Position numbers and translations under genes: made by a program. From Lachnospiraceae bacterium (GTDB lineage: Bacteria > Bacillota > Clostridia > Lachnospirales > Lachnospiraceae): a stretch of DNA of 31,658 bases. Positions within the stretch are counted from its first letter, which is position 1. Each line of letters starts with the position of its first letter. This document shows positions 27,266 to 31,658 of this stretch, in pieces. The notes under the pieces were generated by a model. The model searched no databases and was not told where the DNA came from. It saw nothing but the letters and a program-made list of their open reading frames with translations. The stretch is taken from the NCBI GenBank assembly GCA_900769115.1, contig CAAGFJ010000065.1, positions 1 to 31,658 on the forward strand, written 5' to 3'.

Positions 27266-27297
27266 AAAGGCGTCACGCAATATTGCGTAACGCCTTT
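27266..27297 (-). terminator. Near-perfect palindrome, terminator or attenuator before livK
   Basis: Arms AAAGGCGTCACGCAAT and ATTGCGTAACGCCTTT pair with a single mismatch and essentially no loop beyond the centre. The minus strand continues TTTCTTATATT. It lies 66 bases before the livK ATG and about 320 bases after the aminotransferase stop. It could end the aminotransferase transcript or control livK read-through. Confidence 0.65.
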
Positions 27298-27362
27298 GTT
27301 ATCACACTAGAATAAGTATTCTGTTATTTGTATTGTTTGGCGAGACTTGATATTTTTTATAG

Positions 27363-27501
27363 TTGATTTTCAAATTAACATATCAACGCAGGCACGCTTT
27401 CGCTACTTGTCACTCGTAATGGTACTAAGCTCGAAAATACCTCGCTAAGTACCAACGGTTCCAAAGTACCTGCTTATGATATCTGTTAATTCAAAAACCA
27501 A
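27363..27501. repeat. Palindromic repeat element, copy 2
   Basis: An imperfect palindrome of about 139 bases. The outer arms (TTGATTTTCAAATTAAC at the left, matched by the right end) and ATATCA/TGATAT, GCAGG/CCTGC pair. The centre is a stem of GGTACTAAGC with GCTAAGTACC around CTCGAAAATACCTC. Bases 27377-27445 align closely with 31515-31584 at the window end, sharing CATATCAACGCAGGCACGCT and GCTCGAAAATACCTCGC. The copy is complete and lies between two genes. Confidence 0.8.
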
Positions 27502-27615
27502 CCTGTTTACTTCCATGAGTTTCGCCATATTATAATCATGTTATATAACTTTCTTCACGAAAATTATATTCGCGCAAATGTCACTTCGAAACCTTCGGTT
27601 TTCCAGTATTCCTAT

Positions 27616-28950
27616 TTATGCAATCATCTTATCCACCTCTGTGAGAACTTCATCTAACATCGTCATAGCAGTGCGGAGTTCATCCTCCTTGATAATAAGT
27701 GGAGGTGCTACAATAATGATGTTCTCATGGGTATAAGTTGAGAAGCCTTTTGCCTTCAGCATACCGCAGATCTTACCCATCAGGTTCTCTTTATCGGCAT
27801 TATAACCGACAAGCGGCTCCTTGGTTGCTTTGTCTTTTACAAGCTCAACGGCTGAGAACAAACCTTTGTAACGAACATCACCAACACAGGCATGTTTCTC
27901 CTTCAGGTCTTCTTCTATCTCACCTAAGATCTTGCCCATGGCTCTTACATTATCAAGAATGTGGTCTTCCTTATATACATCCAATGTTGCAACACCGGCT
28001 GCACAGGAAAGTGGATGACCACTATATGTAAGTCCACAAAGTAATTTATGATCATCGAAATAATCGGCAATCTTCTTATCTACAATCACGCCACCAAGTG
28101 GAGAATATCCACAGGTAACACCTTTGGCAAATGTAATGATATCCGGCTTAATGCCCCAGTTCTGGCAGGCAAATACTTCACCGGTTCTGCACCAGCCCAT
28201 CATAACCTCATCACAGATCATCATGATGCCGAATTCATCACACAGATCACGGATACCCTGCAGATATCCATCTGGAGGAATGATACATCCATTACTACCG
28301 GTAATTGTCTCACATTCGATTGCTGCAATACTTTCCGGTCCTTCATAAATGATCTGCTCTCTTAACTTACCAATATAGAACTTGGTTGCTGCTGCATCAT
28401 CTTCAAAATCAACTAACTCTCTATATACATAAGGATCAAAGAACTTGACATATCCCGGAATACCAGGTTCACAGTTGAAACGTCTTGGCTCACCGGTTAA
28501 GTTACCGGCACCCATCGTAGAACCATGATAAGAACGATAACGGGACATTACCTTATTTCTTCCGGTATATAATCTTGCAATCTTTAATGCATTCTCATTG
28601 GCATCTGCACCACCCAAGGTGAAGAACACCTTCTGCATATTGTCCGGTGCCAACTCAATAATCTTTCTTGCCAGCTCGGACTTCACATCTACTGCATAAC
28701 CCGGTCCGATAAATGGCAGCTTATGTGCCTGCTCTGCAATCGCATCTGCCACCTTCTGATTACCATAACCGATATTCAGATTGACCAACTGGGAGCTCAT
28801 ATCATAATATTTCTTACCATCTGCATCATAGAAGTAAATGCCTTCTGCTTTTGTAACAACGGTTGGATCTAACGCTCCCTGTACTGACCATGAATGGAGT
28901 ACATGCTCTTTGTCTAATTTCTTGATCTCTTCTTTTGACATCTCTCTCAT
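27616..28950 (-). CDS. Class III PLP aminotransferase (omega-amino acid type)
   Basis: PLP enzyme of fold type I, subgroup III, 444 residues. Visible are GGADANENA (113-121) for the cofactor phosphate, YRSYHGST (138-145), the conserved DE pair (D247, E248 in ICDEVMMGWCRTG) and the Schiff-base lysine K276 in FAKGVTCGYSPLGG. Such enzymes move amino groups from omega-amino compounds (taurine, GABA, beta-alanine, diamines) to pyruvate or 2-oxoglutarate, giving an aldehyde. The opening KLDKEHVLHSWSVQG and overall pattern recall taurine:pyruvate aminotransferases, from memory only. AAAGGAGA precedes ATG at 28950. The gene follows an iron-type alcohol dehydrogenase by about 100 bases on the same strand, suggesting the aldehyde is then reduced. 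Confidence 0.88.
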   Translation of the reverse strand: MREMSKEEIKKLDKEHVLHSWSVQGALDPTVVTKAEGIYFYDADGKKYYDMSSQLVNLNIGYGNQKVADAIAEQAHKLPFIGPGYAVDVKSELARKIIELAPDNMQKVFFTLGGADANENALKIARLYTGRNKVMSRYRSYHGSTMGAGNLTGEPRRFNCEPGIPGYVKFFDPYVYRELVDFEDDAAATKFYIGKLREQIIYEGPESIAAIECETITGSNGCIIPPDGYLQGIRDLCDEFGIMMICDEVMMGWCRTGEVFACQNWGIKPDIITFAKGVTCGYSPLGGVIVDKKIADYFDDHKLLCGLTYSGHPLSCAAGVATLDVYKEDHILDNVRAMGKILGEIEEDLKEKHACVGDVRYKGLFSAVELVKDKATKEPLVGYNADKENLMGKICGMLKAKGFSTYTHENIIIVAPPLIIKEDELRTAMTMLDEVLTEVDKMIA

Positions 28951-29049
28951 AATACATATCTCCTTTACATCATTTCATTCTATATTAGTTATTACGAAGC
29001 TCTCTGCTTTCTTATCATATACTTCGTATTCATAAACAATCTGCTTTCT

Positions 29050-30201
29050 CTACCATAATTCCTTATACATTCTCAACACATCCTCTTTTGTGGTCATCTT
29101 ACGGGTATTCCCCGGACTTCCACTGGCGATCGCATCTTCTGCCATCTTATCCATGACCTCGAAAAATGCTTCCTTATCAACACCATATTCCGCCAATGTC
29201 GAAACCTCTAGTGTCTCACAAAGTTCGATGATGGCTGTCAAGAATGCTTTCGCTGCTGTCTCATCATTCTCTTTCTCTGTCGCTGCCCCGATTGCCCTTC
29301 CAAGATCTGCAAATCGTTCATAGGTTCCATCTAACGCAAATGTCAGACAAACCTTTAACAACATTGCATTGGATAATCCATGTGGTACATGGAAGTTTGC
29401 TCCGATCGGGCGACTCATTCCATGAACTAAGGTAACGGAAGAATTATTGATGACCACTCCTGCTTCTAATGCCGCAAGTATCATTTCCTCTCTGGCTTCC
29501 ATATCTTCGCCATCGACATAAGCTCTTGGAAGATATTTGAAGATCCGCTTGACGGCATCCATTGCAAACACATCGGTAAGAGGGGATGCCTTCTTAGAAG
29601 TATATCCCTCCACCGCATGGGTTAAGGCGTCTAATCCGGTTGCATTTGTTACACTCTTTGGAGAAGATACGGTAAATGACGCATCTACAATTGCAACATC
29701 CGGTATCAGCACCGTCCCCTTTAATAACATCTTAATGCTTGTCTTTGTATCGGTAATGATCGTAAACTGTGTTGCCTCCGAACCGGTTCCTGCCGTTGTC
29801 GGAATTGCAACCATCGGAGGGAGTGGATTCGTAATCTCTTTTCCCATGTAATCCGCTATCTTACCGGGGTTGGTGATCAATGCTCCGATTGCTTTCATGG
29901 AATCCATTGGACTTCCGCCACCAATGGCAATGAGAAAATCACATCCATTTGCCTTATAGGCTTCCACACCACCGTCGATCATTACATCATCCGGTTCCCC
30001 GGTAATGTCATCATAGACCGCCCAGCCGATTCCAATCTCATCTAACAGATCTGTAACAATCCTGACATTGCCAATCCGGTTCATTACTTTACCACTCACA
30101 ACCAATGCTTTGGTTCCCAGTGTCCGGATCACCTCTTTGCTCTGCCCTAAGGCATCTGCTCCACTGATCACTTGTTTTGGCATGATAAACTTACTTGCCA
30201 T
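29050..30201 (-). CDS. Iron-containing (group III) alcohol dehydrogenase
   Basis: NAD(P)-dependent metal alcohol dehydrogenase of the Fe-ADH family, 383 residues from the chosen start. The nucleotide-binding motif GGGSPMD (94-100), PTTAGTGSEAT (about 134-144), and metal ligands D191, H195 (LDALTHAVEGY), H260 (LVHGMSRPIG) and H274 (HVPHGLSNA) are present. Candidate starts are ATG 30207 and 30201; an AAGGAG site lies four and ten bases before them. The second gives the usual MASKF-type start. Likely role: reduction of the aldehyde made by the adjacent aminotransferase, e.g. sulfoacetaldehyde or a semialdehyde (inference). Divergent from the DeoR-type gene, with a promoter and operator-like repeats between. 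Confidence 0.9.
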   Translation of the reverse strand: MASKFIMPKQVISGADALGQSKEVIRTLGTKALVVSGKVMNRIGNVRIVTDLLDEIGIGWAVYDDITGEPDDVMIDGGVEAYKANGCDFLIAIGGGSPMDSMKAIGALITNPGKIADYMGKEITNPLPPMVAIPTTAGTGSEATQFTIITDTKTSIKMLLKGTVLIPDVAIVDASFTVSSPKSVTNATGLDALTHAVEGYTSKKASPLTDVFAMDAVKRIFKYLPRAYVDGEDMEAREEMILAALEAGVVINNSSVTLVHGMSRPIGANFHVPHGLSNAMLLKVCLTFALDGTYERFADLGRAIGAATEKENDETAAKAFLTAIIELCETLEVSTLAEYGVDKEAFFEVMDKMAEDAIASGSPGNTRKMTTKEDVLRMYKELW

Positions 30202-30272
30202 CTGCATCACACTCCTTGTTACATTGTACAAATCATCATCTTTTGATAATATTTATGTCATTTGTTGGGTAG

Positions 30273-30301
30273 ATATTACCGCCACATTACCATAATGTCA
30301 A
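30273..30301 (-). promoter_or_regulatory. Promoter for the alcohol dehydrogenase gene
   Basis: Minus strand: -35 TTGACA (30296-30301), 17 bases, -10 TAATAT (30273-30278, 4 of 6). It gives a leader of about 65 bases. It lies downstream of the minus-strand terminator at 30369-30406. Confidence 0.5.
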
Positions 30302-30368
30302 GGGTGTTTTGCTGTTTTTTAATTATATTAAGTTCAACTTTTTATCTGCTTAATAATCAAAAGCAAAC

Positions 30369-30406
30369 AAAAAAGCCGAAGGTTTATTTTCTAAATCACC
30401 TTCGAC
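30369..30406 (-). terminator. Minus-strand terminator in the dehydrogenase-DeoR intergenic region
   Basis: Stem CGAAGGT/ACCTTCG (30377-30383 with 30398-30404) followed on the minus strand by GCTTTTTTG. No gene on that strand lies upstream in the interval, so its source transcript is unexplained. Confidence 0.75.
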
Positions 30407-30427
30407 TCATTTACTGATTATATCCTC

Positions 30428-30442
30428 TCTTACACAAAATTG
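30428..30442. promoter_or_regulatory. Operator-like repeat R1
   Basis: Plus strand TCTTACACAAAATTG, closely matching R3 (TCTTTACACAAGATTG). It overlaps a possible second plus-strand promoter, TTGCAA (30440-30445)-18-TATAAT (30464-30469). Confidence 0.45.
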
Positions 30443-30495
30443 CAAGTAGTAATTTTTGAATTATATAATTTTTTGCATAATTTATTTCTTTTCTT

Positions 30496-30511
30496 TCTTT
30501 ACAAGAGATTC
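30496..30511. promoter_or_regulatory. Operator-like repeat R2 on the regulator's -35
   Basis: Plus strand TCTTTACAAGAGATTC, sharing TCTTTACA and AGATT with R3. It covers the -35 hexamer (30498-30503) of the DeoR gene promoter, the expected position for autorepression. Confidence 0.45.
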
Positions 30512-30526
30512 AAACTTCTATATAAT
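30498..30526 (+). promoter_or_regulatory. Promoter of the DeoR-type regulator gene
   Basis: -35 TTTACA (30498-30503), 17-base spacer, -10 TATAAT (30521-30526). The leader is about 150 bases and contains R3. The -35 overlaps R2. Confidence 0.65.
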
Positions 30527-30542
30527 GTACTCAAAAATTACC

Positions 30543-30561
30543 CAATCTTTACACAAGATTG
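30543..30561. promoter_or_regulatory. Operator-like palindrome R3
   Basis: A perfect 7-5-7 inverted repeat, CAATCTT at 30543-30549 and AAGATTG at 30555-30561, in the leader of the DeoR-type gene. It contains the motif shared with R1 and R2. Its symmetry suits a dimeric repressor. Confidence 0.55.
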
Positions 30562-30680
30562 ATAATCTTATGCATATCTATTGTCTTTCTGCAACGTATT
30601 ATATATAAGAAAACGAATGATTTACCATTTTTTCATATATAAATAGGGCAGACATCACACATTTGCCGAGGAGGGATATT

Positions 30681-31469
30681 ATGAGAGTAAAGCGAATTGA
30701 AGCCATTCAGGAATATATAATCAAGAACAAATCCGTAACCATGGAACAATTATGCGAGGAATTCGGAGTATCCATGAACACGATCCGCCGGGACATTGAT
30801 GCTCTGTGCACACGTGGAACCGTGATTAAGGTCTATGGAGGTGTCGTTGCCAATACCAATACGGTTGCCGCACATACCGAGACGCTTCGCCCATTTACCG
30901 AACGGAGCTTCAGCAATAACAACGAAAAATTGATGATATCACAAAAAGCCGCTTCCTATGTACAGGAAGGCGATATCATTTTCTTGGATTCCGGTACCAC
31001 TACATTGAATATGATATCCTATCTGGCGGCCATCCCGAATCTGACGGTGATCACCTATAGCATTCCGGCACTCGTAAAGCTGCTACAATATGACAACATC
31101 AAAGTCATTTCCCTGCCAGGTCTCCTGTTACGCGGCACCGAGTCATTGGTCGGCTCCTGCGGAGTCAATTATCTGTCCACCTTCAATATAACCAAAGCAT
31201 TTATGGCTTGTACCGGCATCTCTTTATCCCGGCAGATCACAAACGCAACCTTTGAAGAATATGAGATCAAACAGGCAGCTCTCGACCGAAGCGCACAGCA
31301 TTATCTGCTCGCAGACCACGACAAATTCGGGAATGCAGGTATCATGACATATGCGGATATTACACAGATGGATTATATTATCACGGATAACATTCCAACA
31401 CCGGAATATACAGAATACTTTGATGAAAAAGGAGTCGGACTTGATATTACCCTTGCACAGCGTAAGTGA
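30681..31469 (+). CDS. DeoR-family transcriptional regulator
   Basis: DNA-binding regulator of 262 residues. The N-terminal DeoR-type helix-turn-helix (about 5-55) includes SVTMEQLCEEFGVSMNTIRRDI and ends in the family's VYGGVV segment. The effector domain (about 75-250) has the DSGTTT motif (about 108-113), which in relatives binds phosphorylated ligands, usually sugar phosphates. ATG at 30681 with GGAGGG is chosen over an upstream TTG that lies before the site. It is divergent from the dehydrogenase-aminotransferase genes, so it is their likely regulator. The stop TGA lies inside the 16-mer (31464-31479) that begins the repeat element at the window end. The ligand is unknown. Confidence 0.9.
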   Translation: MRVKRIEAIQEYIIKNKSVTMEQLCEEFGVSMNTIRRDIDALCTRGTVIKVYGGVVANTNTVAAHTETLRPFTERSFSNNNEKLMISQKAASYVQEGDIIFLDSGTTTLNMISYLAAIPNLTVITYSIPALVKLLQYDNIKVISLPGLLLRGTESLVGSCGVNYLSTFNITKAFMACTGISLSRQITNATFEEYEIKQAALDRSAQHYLLADHDKFGNAGIMTYADITQMDYIITDNIPTPEYTEYFDEKGVGLDITLAQRK

Positions 31470-31658
31470 CGGACGGACGAAACATCTAGGTTATGAATCG
31501 GTTGTTTGGGATATAACATATCAACGCAGGCACGCTCTCGCTACTCATCACACGCAGCGGTACTAGGCTCGAAAATACCTCGCAGCGCTGCTCTCATTCG
31601 CACTAGAGTTCATGCCTTGCATTCACTAAGTGCTCAAGGCATTACCGGCGGTTCTGAA
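31464..31658. repeat. Palindromic repeat element, copy 3, cut by the window end
   Basis: Starts with AAGTGACGGACGGACG, identical in reverse to 273-288, and continues with GGTTATGAA, TTTGGG and CGCAGGCAC blocks in the same order and nearly the same spacing as after prs. Bases 31515-31584 match copy 2. Internal stems include GCAGCG/CGCTGC and a perfect ATGCCTTG/CAAGGCAT (near 31612-31642). It extends past the window. It probably also acts as the transcript end of the DeoR-type gene, as no ordinary terminator is seen. Confidence 0.75.

Larger units (their letters stand above)
27201..27615. other. Intergenic region between the aminotransferase gene and livK
   Basis: 415 bases containing a palindromic hairpin (27266-27297), a palindromic repeat element (27363-27501), a TATAAT on the minus strand (27529-27534) without a convincing -35, and a small AAACC/GGTTT hairpin near the aminotransferase stop. 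No small gene is supported. If livK starts from the 27529 element, its leader would carry both palindromes. If not, the livK promoter must lie in 27201-27265, where I see none. Confidence 0.5.

Noticed and set aside
30208..30680. Riboswitch in the regulator or dehydrogenase leader
   Set aside because: Only simple hairpins are present; no conserved riboswitch core was recognised. A covariance-model scan would decide.

Overview
The window looks like a chromosomal segment of a low-to-mid GC Gram-positive anaerobe, most likely a Lachnospiraceae-type Clostridium relative. The reasons are strong AGGAGG-type ribosome binding sites, sigma-A-like promoters, primosome genes of the DnaD plus DnaC/DnaI type, a long divergent PRPP synthetase, BspA-type leucine-rich surface proteins, and a YhaO/YhaN-like pair. 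The genus assignment is inference. Almost all genes lie on the minus strand; only one large surface-protein gene and one DeoR-type regulator lie on the plus strand.

Left part (1-5500): a giant perfect inverted repeat lies at the window edge. It is followed on the minus strand by prs, dnaC and dnaD, and then by murC. The short region between murC and dnaD carries six DnaA-box-like 9-mers, five of them packed end to end in two arrays. This is the most striking regulatory feature of the window.

Middle (5500-21700): this is an envelope and surface region. A secreted transglutaminase/leucine-rich-repeat protein is divergent from murC. On the minus strand follow a metallophosphoesterase and a membrane-spanning SMC-like ATPase (YhaO/YhaN type), a class A penicillin-binding protein, and an orphan LytTR response regulator. 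Further right are a second leucine-rich-repeat protein, an Rpn-type PD-(D/E)XK nuclease flanked by two sequence-related terminators, and a 1099-residue Ig-like surface protein.

Right part (21700-31658): a complete Liv-type amino-acid ABC transporter (livKHMGF) is followed by a cytidylate-kinase-like gene. Upstream of livK on the same strand are a class III aminotransferase and an iron-containing alcohol dehydrogenase, and a divergent DeoR-type regulator lies beyond them. The set reads as a possible uptake, transamination and aldehyde-reduction module for an omega-amino compound such as taurine, GABA or beta-alanine. The substrate cannot be read from sequence. The regulator/dehydrogenase intergenic region has three copies of an operator-like motif, promoters for both genes, and an unexplained minus-strand terminator.

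A dispersed palindromic repeat family ties the window together. Copies lie downstream of prs (window start), upstream of livK, and downstream of the DeoR gene (window end). The two end copies share an identical 16-mer followed, at nearly equal spacing, by a second conserved block. No tRNA, rRNA, CRISPR array or recognisable riboswitch was seen.
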